Shown here: piece by piece, positions 32,635-40,512 of the stretch
Numbering within the stretch: the stretch's first letter is position 1
Layout: each line of letters starts with the position of its first letter
Origin: Chryseobacterium mucoviscidosis
Lineage (GTDB): Bacteria > Bacteroidota > Bacteroidia > Flavobacteriales > Weeksellaceae
Assembly: GCF_002177115.1 (NCBI RefSeq)
Contig: NZ_MVAG01000128.1
Coordinates: 372,001-436,000, forward strand
Direction of reading: 5' to 3'
DNA length: 64,000 bases
Notes under the pieces: generated by a model
The model's input: only the letters and a program-made list of their open reading frames with translations
Told to the model about the DNA's origin: nothing
Databases searched by the model: none
Made by a program: the position numbers and the translations under genes

Positions 32635-35600
32635 TTATTTTAATGGTTTTACTAGTTCTTTATATTGTATTTCATAATATTTTATTCCTTTAACTTCTTT
32701 CACAAGTTTTGGTTCTGAGGTTTGAAGAAAATATCCTTCATTCATAAGAACTTCTTCTTGTATCATTGTAGAAGGAGGATTAGCATTAGAATGTCTTGTA
32801 CGTCCAAGGTTGTTACCCCAATCAGACAAGTCATCAATATATACACCTTCTACAGTTTCTATTATTCTAATAACGGCTACCTTTTCTCCTTTTCCTGCAT
32901 TCTTTGCTGAAAGTTCGACAAATCCTTCGGCAACTTCTCTCTTTAATGAAGATGATACCATTCCGGCTTCAAAAGCTATTTCTTTACCTTTTCCATTCTT
33001 TAAAGTTGATTCAAAATAATCTAAAGTCAACATACGTCCGCTATATACCGTTTTTCCATTCATATTTCGTTCTTTAACTTTTCTAAGTTTTTTCAAGGCA
33101 CTTTTTAGATTTCTATATATCTGACTGTTATATTCACCCCACCAAGTAGGGGCAAAACGCGCAGGAACGTTTGTTACTCCTCCCTCAACAGTAAAAACAT
33201 GAGTGGAGGCAAGTTCAAGATTAGTTGCAGTACCGGTAGGTAATAACTTATTTCTACGTTTTAAATTTTTAATAACTTTAAATGATTCTTTAATATCGGG
33301 TGTTTTTTCCCAAAAGTGATACCATCCATTCTCTCCAAAGAATTTTTCATAACTTTTTACTGCTTCTGTGAAAGCCTTCGGATTATATTTATAACTTTTA
33401 ACGAAGTTAATCAATTTGTATTGATTGTATTGATAATTTATTTCTTTTAAAACTTTAGGATCTGCAGAAATTAAAGCTTTCTCATAATTCATAATCTCAA
33501 CTTTTGATAAATAATTATTTAGATTAAGTTCTGGTGTTTTACCACCCATTAAATTTTCAGGAGTATCAATAAATTCCGAATACTGCTCTGGGTTGAAAGA
33601 TTGTTTTTTTACTTTCGGTTTAGTATTTTCTTTTTTGAAAGATTTAACTACCCAATTGTTTGCCTTCTTATAAGCTGCTTTAAAACTTTGAGATAACTTG
33701 ATCCATCTATCTTTTTTAAAAGCGGAGGCTATTAATCTAGGTAAAAATAAAATTTGTGCTTTAAGACCATTTTTTAAGTTAATAAACATTCGCTTACCAA
33801 AAGTTTTCGGGTTTCTTTTTGCCAGATCTTTTATGGAAGCTCCTCCTTTTTTCGAGGCTTTTCCACCTATCATTGCCAAAATAGCCATACCTGAATTGGT
33901 AATATCACTTTTTAATTCGCCAGAATTTTTGAATAAAACATCAGCCGTTTTTGCCGTATGTACGTCATAAATGTTTTTAATTCCGTTTAATATATTCAAT
34001 CCTAATGTAATCGCTCCAACCCAGAATGTTATAGTTCCCATTGTTATGGCAGCTCCTCCCAACCAGGCAACTAACGGCGCCAAACCACCAAGAGTGAAGA
34101 AAGATCCTACGGCAGCAGCTACTGTTAATATTCCTAATATTCCTGTAATTACGCCAGCTATGACCAGTACTTTATTGGCTATTCCGGCGGCTTTTTGAAG
34201 AATCATTCCTACGGGATCTTCTGAGAATCCTTTCCAGTTTGTTAAATCATCCCAGATTCCACTTATAGAGCCTGAAATTGCCTCATACCACGCTTTTGGA
34301 TTGAAAATAGATTCGATGAATTTACCCACATCTGTCCATGTAATAGACGTAACGTCATTCCAAATATCTGAAAACGCAATAGAAATAGACATCCATAGTC
34401 TTTTTAAACCGGTAATCCTGTTCAGATTTTTGGTAACTAAGTTTAATGGTTTTTGTAAGGCATCTTTACGTTTGTTATTATAAACTTCTATTTGAGCGTT
34501 TCTAATGCTTTCAACATTTTGCTCGATTAAACCTTGATGTTCTGCTTGATCTTTATCGTAATTAGCATTTACTTCTTCAAATTTATCTTTTAGTAAATTT
34601 TGTTCGCTTGGGCTTAATTTTCTTAAGAAAGCTACCTGTTGCTCTTCTGTTTTTAATTTTGCAAAATCAATTAATAAACTTTCTGCCTGATTAAGCTCTT
34701 TAGGAGCCTTTTGAATTTTATCTTTTTCTTTTTGTATTAAGCTGTTTCGTCCCTCAACTGTTGCCATGTTGGCATAGTAAGCATTTTGAGTTTTTATAAC
34801 CTCACGTTCGATAGCATAAGAATCTTTTATTAATCCGTCTGCTTCCTGGTTTAATTTTTTACTTTGCGATTCTACCTGTTTTAGCTTAGGAGTAAGTTTT
34901 CCTAACTCTCTTTTTGCTTCATTATTCTTTTTAGTATCTGATGCCAGTTTAGCTTTTGATTTTAATATTGATGCTCTGGAAGACAATATTTCGCTCTGTA
35001 TTTTTGCATTTTTAGCTTTAGATTGTTGAGCTTCTTGAGACAGTTTTTGAGTTGTATTTCCTGCCTGAGTTACAGCTTGATTTATCGTATCCGCGTTAGT
35101 ACTTAATTCATTTAATTTTCTAGTGAGGGTTCCGGAATCAGCATTTTTGGGATCTTGATGTTTTTGAGATCCACTAAGTAAATTTTTTGCTTCACTATTG
35201 AAATCACTTGCCTTGGTCTTATTTTTATTATATTCTTGTTGATAGATTCCAACTTCCTGTTCTACCTTTTGTTGTCTTTTTACTGAGGTTTCCAGTCCTT
35301 TTTCCAATTTACGGATGAGAGCTTCTTTACTTTCTATGCTATCTTCTGATTTCTCTAAATCAGCATCTGATTTTTGAATTTCTTTTTGAACCTCTTTAAT
35401 TTTACTTTTTAACGCATTCGCAGCTTCATTTTGAGTCTTCACCTGAGACCTGGCTTCTACACCCTGATCTCTAAACTCTTGTGCAGCCGCAACCAATCCA
35501 ACGATATTGAGTGTTGTTTGTGCATCGGGAGCAATTTCAGCTTGTTCGCTATCAACAGCCTTATCCATTCTTGGAGTAACAACAGGTTGAATATTTTTTG

Positions 35601-36333
35601 GAATGACAAAATTGTCATCTTTTTCTATCTTAGTTTTTGTATTTAGATTATTATTAGATTTTTTTCCATCCTTAATTTTGACATTCCCCGAATGAGTGAA
35701 TATATTTTTATCAATCCTCGTTTTTGAGCCACTAGTATTGACTTTGTATAAAATCGGCTTAATCGGAGGTGTTTTAATCTCAATTTTTCTCTCTTTTGGC
35801 TTTTGGTCTATAATAGGTTTTAACGTTTGTGATTTACTGCTAATCTTTTTTAATGCTTCTTTTTCGTCTATCGTTTTCGCAGCAGTTTTCTGATTTTTAA
35901 CCATTTGATGAGCTGCTGCCTGTTCCTCCAACGTTTTCGGCAGATACGTTCCGGATTTCAGATCATGATAATCTTTTATCTGGTCGACATTAAGAGTCGA
36001 TATATAATCTTTTTCCTGTTCTTTGGTATCCGGATGATTGATATCCCCGGTTTCTGTCATACTTCCCTGAAATCTACCATATGCTATTTCGGAACCCTGA
36101 TCATAAATGGTCTGTGAACCGTGAACCGGAGCGATAATTCCGTTTGCATTCGTCTTATTGATATTCGGGATTGCGAATCCTGCGAGAGCTGCAGATTCTT
36201 CCGGTTTTTGGGTTTGTAAAGGAGCAACTTCCGCCACGGGCAGAGGTACCACCACCGGCTTTTTAGCCTTCTGCTTTTTGCTCTGGCTATGATGGTTTTT
36301 ATTGTCTTTTTCTACAGGTTTTGCTGCTTTCAT
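32635..36333 (-). CDS. eCIS effector with ADP-ribosyltransferase-like C-terminus
   Basis: The 1232-residue protein starts with the shared leader (residues 1 to 72) and conserved segment (about 94 to 140, ETGDINHPDTK, KDYHDLKSGTYLPKTLEEQA). Residues of about 285 to 590 form a long Lys/Glu/Gln-rich coiled coil. Residues of about 710 to 775 are hydrophobic (VLVIAGVITGILGILTVAAA), possibly for membrane entry. The C-terminal 180 residues show the R-S-E layout of ADP-ribosyltransferases: R in VYSGRML, an SSS stretch in GMVSSSLKREVAEGF, and QEEVLM as the Q-x-E motif. The leader is probably the loading signal. A small gene follows by five bases. The target is unknown. Confidence 0.83.
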   Translation of the reverse strand: MKAAKPVEKDNKNHHSQSKKQKAKKPVVVPLPVAEVAPLQTQKPEESAALAGFAIPNINKTNANGIIAPVHGSQTIYDQGSEIAYGRFQGSMTETGDINHPDTKEQEKDYISTLNVDQIKDYHDLKSGTYLPKTLEEQAAAHQMVKNQKTAAKTIDEKEALKKISSKSQTLKPIIDQKPKERKIEIKTPPIKPILYKVNTSGSKTRIDKNIFTHSGNVKIKDGKKSNNNLNTKTKIEKDDNFVIPKNIQPVVTPRMDKAVDSEQAEIAPDAQTTLNIVGLVAAAQEFRDQGVEARSQVKTQNEAANALKSKIKEVQKEIQKSDADLEKSEDSIESKEALIRKLEKGLETSVKRQQKVEQEVGIYQQEYNKNKTKASDFNSEAKNLLSGSQKHQDPKNADSGTLTRKLNELSTNADTINQAVTQAGNTTQKLSQEAQQSKAKNAKIQSEILSSRASILKSKAKLASDTKKNNEAKRELGKLTPKLKQVESQSKKLNQEADGLIKDSYAIEREVIKTQNAYYANMATVEGRNSLIQKEKDKIQKAPKELNQAESLLIDFAKLKTEEQQVAFLRKLSPSEQNLLKDKFEEVNANYDKDQAEHQGLIEQNVESIRNAQIEVYNNKRKDALQKPLNLVTKNLNRITGLKRLWMSISIAFSDIWNDVTSITWTDVGKFIESIFNPKAWYEAISGSISGIWDDLTNWKGFSEDPVGMILQKAAGIANKVLVIAGVITGILGILTVAAAVGSFFTLGGLAPLVAWLGGAAITMGTITFWVGAITLGLNILNGIKNIYDVHTAKTADVLFKNSGELKSDITNSGMAILAMIGGKASKKGGASIKDLAKRNPKTFGKRMFINLKNGLKAQILFLPRLIASAFKKDRWIKLSQSFKAAYKKANNWVVKSFKKENTKPKVKKQSFNPEQYSEFIDTPENLMGGKTPELNLNNYLSKVEIMNYEKALISADPKVLKEINYQYNQYKLINFVKSYKYNPKAFTEAVKSYEKFFGENGWYHFWEKTPDIKESFKVIKNLKRRNKLLPTGTATNLELASTHVFTVEGGVTNVPARFAPTWWGEYNSQIYRNLKSALKKLRKVKERNMNGKTVYSGRMLTLDYFESTLKNGKGKEIAFEAGMVSSSLKREVAEGFVELSAKNAGKGEKVAVIRIIETVEGVYIDDLSDWGNNLGRTRHSNANPPSTMIQEEVLMNEGYFLQTSEPKLVKEVKGIKYYEIQYKELVKPLK

Positions 36334-36373
36334 TGACTTGGTGTTTTTTAATTATATTTTGTTTAAAAGGCAC

Positions 36374-36403
36374 GTAAAGCACAACAATGGAGCTGCGCTT
36401 TAC
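36374..36403 (-). promoter_or_regulatory. Hairpin in the effector 5' untranslated leader, copy 2
   Basis: GTAAAGC / GCTTTAC arms enclose 16 bases, equivalent to the hairpin at 29458-29488 but with a slightly shorter stem. Confidence 0.4.
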
Positions 36404-36592
36404 CGTACCTGATGGAACTGAAAAATCAGACGCGGTAACGTATTTTTTTAAGATTTTACTGCCTGTAAGGTGTACACAGCGTTATGATGAGAAATCGGAA
36501 GTGCTGTGCTTTTTTCTTTTGATCCGGCTGAAATTCCAGATTCAAAATTCAGAATTTTTAAGGAGAATAAGCCTTTTTTGAAGCGGAGGATT

Positions 36593-36604
36593 CTGTAGTT
36601 GCAG
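36593..36604. promoter_or_regulatory. Shared intergenic motif CTGTAGTTGCAG, copy 4
   Basis: Same motif and same distance (about 260 bases) from the effector ATG as copy 3. Confidence 0.35.
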
Positions 36605-36653
36605 TAAGTGGTTTCCCGAAATGATTTCTGATGACGGCAATACAGAAATTTAT

Positions 36654-37160
36654 TTTAAACTTTTACCACAAAGGATGCAAAAGATTTAAACACTTTAGTT
36701 TTTTTTAGTTTAATGCTTTAATGGAAAAAAAAGAGCACATAAGTTAAAAAAATCAAAGATTATTGATTATTTTAAATGGGACGTTTACTGTTATGCAATT
36801 TTATTGCAGTACTCTTCCTCCTTTAAACTTTTTTACCACAAAGGATGCAAAAGAGTTTAACACTTTAGTTTTTTTAAGTTTAATGCTTAAATGAAAAAAA
36901 GAGCACATAAGTTAAAAAAAACAAAGATTTAATGTCTGATTATTTAATTGGACGTTTACTGTTATGCAAGTTTATTGCAGTATTTTTCCTCCTTTAAACT
37001 TTTTTACCACAAAAGATGCAAAAGAGTTTAACACTTAAGTTTTTTTAATTTTAATGCTTAAATGGGAAAAAGAGCACATAAGTTTAAAAAATCATTTTTT
37101 TTGCCCTGATTTTCTAAATGGTACATTTACTGTTATGCAACTTTATTGCAGTATTCTTCC
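36654..37160. repeat. Three tandem copies of a unit of about 170 bases, non-coding
   Basis: Units begin near 36654, 36822 and 36993. Each runs TTTAAACTTTTTACCACAAA, GGATGCAAAAG, a run of T, GAGCACATAAGTT, then ACGTTTACTGTTATGCAA, TTATTGCAGTA and TTCCTCC. No conserved ORF runs through them. The array separates the effector module from the holin-like gene. Confidence 0.75.
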
Positions 37161-37545
37161 TCTACGCTCCACTGTCCTGTACCGAAAGCTTACTGTGATG
37201 TATTTTTATTGCAGTATTCTATATTTATATTCCACTGTTATGGATTGAAAGCTTGCTGTATAGCAATTTTAATAAAATATTCTCCATTTACATTCCACTG
37301 TCTTAGATTGAAGGCTTAATGTTCTGTAACTTTATCACTGCTCACCTTTTCTGCTGCTTACTGCTTAACATTTTAAGTTTACTAAAGTACATTTTTACTA
37401 TTGCTCACCTTTTCTATTGCTTACTGCTTAATATTTTAAGCTTACTACAGTACATTTTTATCACTGCTCACTCGTTCCATACTCCAATACACTATATTTT
37501 AGCCTTACTGCACTACAATTTTATTCCAACCCACTTTTCCTAAAG
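37161..37545. repeat. Degenerate shorter repeats, non-coding
   Basis: Two further repeat families follow the 170-base units: TTTTTATTGCAGTATTCT-type units near 37140-37300, and a unit of about 72 bases (CTGCTCACCTTTTCT, GCTTACTGCTTAA, ATTTTAAG) repeated near 37331-37545. Their role is unknown. Confidence 0.55.
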
Positions 37546-37682
37546 CTTAGTACACAAGATTCAAATAGTATTTTAAAGGAGTTTAGCCTGCTTCATGTAA
37601 TGACGTTTTCAGATGTTGGTTTTTAACAACAATAATTAATTGTTTTTGATATTTGTCCTGCTTCGGAGGATTTCTTTGTTCT

Positions 37683-38048
37683 TTATTTTATCTCTTCTTT
37701 CTTCTCTTTTTCTTCTTCAGGCTGTCTGTTTGGCTGGTTTCCGATGTAAAGATTCATGGTAGTATCAATCCAGTTAGGAAGATTGGTGGTAATCATTTTC
37801 AGGAACTTGTCGTAGCCATAACCGAGTACAAACAATATTCCTGTGGAATACCATTTGTTGTGGAGTTCGGCACTTTTCATGACATAGCTCATGGTGAAAC
37901 CGACAATAATCACGATAATTAAGGTGATGATATGTTCCCAAGGTCTCTTTTTTTCTTTGTTCTGTATAGAGATCAATACTCTTAACAGTCCTCCCGAAAA
38001 TGCAATGGCAGTTCCGATGAGGAGGGCTTTTATACTATCTAAATTCAT
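37683..38048 (-). CDS. Holin-like small membrane protein
   Basis: The 121-residue protein has about three hydrophobic segments: residues 6 to 25 (IKALLIGTAIAFSGGLLRVL), 38 to 58 (IITLIIVIIVGFTMSYVM) and 68 to 85 (WYSTGILFVLGYGYD). A charged Glu/Lys-rich C-terminal tail follows (EEEKEKKEEIK). This fits the holin-like proteins of Bacteroidota phages and phage-like loci. With the lipoprotein and lysozyme at the left edge it could form a split lysis system. Function is inferred from topology and context. Confidence 0.62.
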   Translation of the reverse strand: MNLDSIKALLIGTAIAFSGGLLRVLISIQNKEKKRPWEHIITLIIVIIVGFTMSYVMKSAELHNKWYSTGILFVLGYGYDKFLKMITTNLPNWIDTTMNLYIGNQPNRQPEEEKEKKEEIK

Positions 38049-38096
38049 TCTTCATATTATTATTTATTAAAATTGATTTTTTACAACGCTAGGTTG

Positions 38097-38267
38097 TTAA
38101 TCGTCCTGATCGAGCATATACATATCATCCAGAAATTTTCTGCTCGTTTCGATGTTTTCGTTTTCGCTGAGGTAAGCCAGCTCGTCTATAAGATCACTGA
38201 TGTCTCTATCGGGATCCTGAAATTTTTCTAAGTTTTCTTTAATTTTTTTGTTCTCTTCTTTTTCCAT
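38097..38267 (-). CDS. Small acidic protein, unknown
   Basis: The 56-residue frame (MEKEENKKIKENLEKFQDPD ... MYMLDQDD) is helical and strongly acidic. It lies 48 bases upstream of the holin-like gene in the same direction. Its clean start and stop and protein-like composition suggest a real gene. A regulatory or anti-holin-like role is possible but unsupported. Confidence 0.5.
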   Translation of the reverse strand: MEKEENKKIKENLEKFQDPDRDISDLIDELAYLSENENIETSRKFLDDMYMLDQDD

Positions 38268-38619
38268 GACTACCAAAATTTATTAATGCTGATTTTTAAT
38301 TTTCAATTTCTTCCTGTTACTTTCGAAACCATTGTATTGCAGGTTAATCTTTAGCCTCAAAAGCATCGTTCCGGAAAGTAAAACAGTTTTTACCTTGCTG
38401 TAATTCTCTATAAATTAAATGGATAACAAAAAGACAATCTTTTATTGATCTGATGGGCAGATTGAATTAGAAGCACTGAACTGTGCGGCTGCTTGGTCTT
38501 AAGCTTTTTAGAATATAATTTTCCGGCTCTAATTTTTTGTGATGGTGGATCAGTTGTAAAAGATTGTCCTGAGGAAGCCGCACGAAATGCGGATCTTTAA
38601 TGACTTTTGTTTTTCCGTT
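38268..38619. other. Intergenic region with a 12-base inverted repeat
   Basis: No ORF is credible here. A perfect inverted repeat, GACAATCTTTTA (38433-38444) and TAAAAGATTGTC (38557-38568), lies 112 bases apart. Its role is unknown. Confidence 0.4.
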
Positions 38620-38775
38620 TTACTCCTGAATGATGTTGTAAATGGTTCTTTCCGACAAAAACAGCATCTCCGTAAGCTCGGTTACAATAACTTTCATTTG
38701 TTTGTCCTGATTGCGTTTTACATAATCGTTGACAAAGTCTTTTCTTTTCTCTACAAGTTCTTTACTACGTTTCAT
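38620..38775 (-). CDS. Small helix-turn-helix protein
   Basis: I chose the ATG giving MKRSKELVEKRKDFVNDYVK (51 residues) rather than the longer frame, because the added N-terminus is low-complexity. The C-terminus MKVIVTELTEMLFLSERTIY forms a helix-turn-helix like those of small Bacteroidota regulators. It heads a small group (acidic protein, holin-like protein) and may regulate release. The DNA-binding role is inferred. Confidence 0.55.
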   Translation of the reverse strand: MKRSKELVEKRKDFVNDYVKRNQDKQMKVIVTELTEMLFLSERTIYNIIQE

Positions 38776-39625
38776 TTTTAAAAAGGTTAAAAGTTGTTTT
38801 AATAAAATAATTTTTCGTGTCTTTTTTTGATCAGTTGAGTCAATAAAATCCTGCAAAGGCTTAAATTCTGCCTCTGAAAAGATGTTTAATGATGTTGTTT
38901 GATTTTAATTCCCAGAAGTCAGCTTCCTGTATTTTCCGGCGCAATTTCATCGGCCTGTCTTCCTGAATTTTATTTTCCTTCGTCTGCGAAAAGTATCTTC
39001 ATATACAATTTGTTTAATCTTAATAGCAAGGGCGCAAAATATTCATTACATACGGTCTTGGCTTAAGGCGCAAAGATTTTATCTGCGATAAATTAAGCAT
39101 CAATCCTTGTTGAAAATCTTGGATTTTCCTGCACCTCAAAAGATCTGAGACCAATAAAATCTTGCGTCTTTGCTTCTTCCAGCAAGAATCTCTTTATTTA
39201 AAAAAGTTTAAACAAACTCATGTTAAAAAATGAATTTCTTTCTGCAAACTCAGATTCCCCGCTTTGGAATGTCTTTAAATTACTACTGACAGTTATAATG
39301 AATCGATATTTTATAATCTGAACAGCATCTTTGTCTTACATTTTCACGGTCTGTGTTTATGGTCGTTAAAACAAAACAGCAAATGTTCGCATTACCGGTT
39401 AAAAAAATGCACATTTTTCGGAAAAAAGAATTTAAAGTCAATAATAAAAACATTCTCACAAATATAAAAACGCACTTTTTACATTGTTTTGTATTACTGA
39501 ACGTTTATCTTCTTTCTGTAAACAAAATGTACACAAACAATTTTAAATATTTGATTAACAACCTATATTAAACCAAAAAAAATAAAAAGCATCAAATATG
39601 TATTAAATTGTTGTGATAATTTTTG
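38776..39625. other. Long intergenic region between small HTH gene and repressor
   Basis: About 850 bases without a convincing gene. Around 39030 to 39190 are GCGCAAAGATTTTAT / ATAAAATCTTGCG words forming a loose inverted repeat of a kind dispersed in flavobacterial genomes. A TGTTCGCATT half-site resembling the repressor palindrome occurs near 39393. A 72-codon plus-strand frame at 39353-39571 looks like chance. Confidence 0.45.
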
Positions 39626-39633
39626 TACATTTG
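39626..39633 (+). promoter_or_regulatory. Bacteroidota-type -7 promoter element for the repressor
   Basis: TACATTTG matches the TAnnTTTG -7 consensus. TTG triplets lie 12 to 18 bases upstream, a little closer than usual. It lies about 110 bases before the repressor ATG and 28 bases before the palindrome. Confidence 0.5.
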
Positions 39634-39660
39634 CCGTATTCTGTTTTAACAACGAGACAA

Positions 39661-39683
39661 ATATACGAACATTGTTCGTATAT
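39661..39683. promoter_or_regulatory. Perfect palindrome, probable repressor operator
   Basis: Ten-base arms ATATACGAAC and GTTCGTATAT are perfect inverted repeats separated by ATT. The site lies between the -7 element and the S24 repressor ATG. This is the expected size and place for an autoregulatory operator of a dimeric XRE/S24 repressor. Confidence 0.65.
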
Positions 39684-39743
39684 CAAAATAAAAAAGAAAA
39701 ATATTTTGCGTATTTTTTCATAAATAACGATAAACATATCAAA

Positions 39744-40406
39744 ATGACCAACATAGAATTTAAAGAGATCAGAAAGAAATTAAAGATGAAGCAGGCCGAG
39801 ATCGCCGAGGCGATAGGAGTTGGTACGAGAGCCGTCCAATACTGGGAAAAAGGCGAAAGAAAAATACCGGAAACCACTGCTTATTTTGTGAAAAACCTTT
39901 TGCAGGAACAGCAGCAGAAACCGGATAACAGTGCTTCTCCTCTTGCTTATTCAGATTTAAAGATCATGTATGTTCCGCTGGCGAACCAATACGCACAAGC
40001 CGGATATCTGAGTAGGTTTGCGGACGAAGAATATATAGAAAGTTTACCCACGATTCCTTTCAGTGATGATGTGGAACACCGCGGCGAATATATGTGCTTC
40101 GAAGTTCGGGGAGACAGTATGGACGACGGCTCCTACGAAAGTTACCTTGAAGGCGATATTATTTTATGCAGAAATATCCGCCAGGATTACTGGATGAGCA
40201 AGCTGCATTATGATAAGTGGGATTTTGTCATTGTACACAAAGAAAAAGGGATTCTTGTGAAAAGGATCATCAATCATGATGTGGAACGAGGCATTATCAC
40301 TCTTCATTCTCTGAATGAATATTACGAAGATTTTGAAATTCATCTTCAGGATGTTGCCAAACTTTTCAATATCATCAGTACGAGACGTAAAAATAACAGA
40401 AGGTGA
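39744..40406 (+). CDS. XRE-family S24 (LexA/CI-like) repressor
   Basis: I start at the ATG giving MTNIEFKEIRKKLKMKQ; the longer frame upstream would run through the palindrome. The 220-residue protein has an N-terminal HTH_3 domain (QAEIAEAIGVGTRAVQYWEKG, about residues 16 to 37). Its C-terminal S24 peptidase-like domain has the nucleophile serine in RGDSMDDG and a candidate lysine in ILVKRI. This is the CI/LexA layout that couples expression to DNA damage in phages. It is divergent from the HTH-holin group and convergent with the eCIS core, and probably controls particle or lysis genes. Confidence 0.88.
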   Translation: MTNIEFKEIRKKLKMKQAEIAEAIGVGTRAVQYWEKGERKIPETTAYFVKNLLQEQQQKPDNSASPLAYSDLKIMYVPLANQYAQAGYLSRFADEEYIESLPTIPFSDDVEHRGEYMCFEVRGDSMDDGSYESYLEGDIILCRNIRQDYWMSKLHYDKWDFVIVHKEKGILVKRIINHDVERGIITLHSLNEYYEDFEIHLQDVAKLFNIISTRRKNNRR

Positions 40407-40427
40407 TAGAAAGCTTTATCATAGAAT

Positions 40428-40460
40428 AAAAAGTCCGTCTCACAACGAGTGAAAACGGAC
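40428..40460. terminator. Bidirectional terminator between convergent genes
   Basis: GTCCGT ... ACGGAC arms with A-rich left and T-rich right flanks lie between the repressor stop and the stop of the last eCIS core gene. Confidence 0.65.
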
Positions 40461-40512
40461 CTATTTATTGCTGTTGCAATTTTGCTTAAGATCTATAATC
40501 TATCTATTCTTT

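Larger units (their letters stand above)
35917..36652 (-). repeat. Duplicated effector 5' module, copy 2
   Basis: This is the partner of 29001-29738: same untranslated leader, hairpin, motif and N-terminal coding part, here intact. The conserved upstream DNA means each effector carries its own expression signals. Confidence 0.85.

Noticed and set aside
36654..37545. Possible CRISPR array, because of regularly spaced repeats
   Set aside because: Units of about 170 and 72 bases are tandem and contiguous, without short palindromic repeats, unique spacers of uniform length, or cas genes.
39353..39571. Plus-strand frame of 72 codons upstream of the repressor
   Set aside because: Low-complexity Lys/Asn/Phe-rich composition of AT-rich DNA, no recognisable motif or spacing to a neighbour; judged chance.
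39672..39743. Longer N-terminus for the S24 repressor
   Set aside because: The extra 24 codons overlap the palindrome and lack family similarity; the internal ATG gives the normal HTH start.
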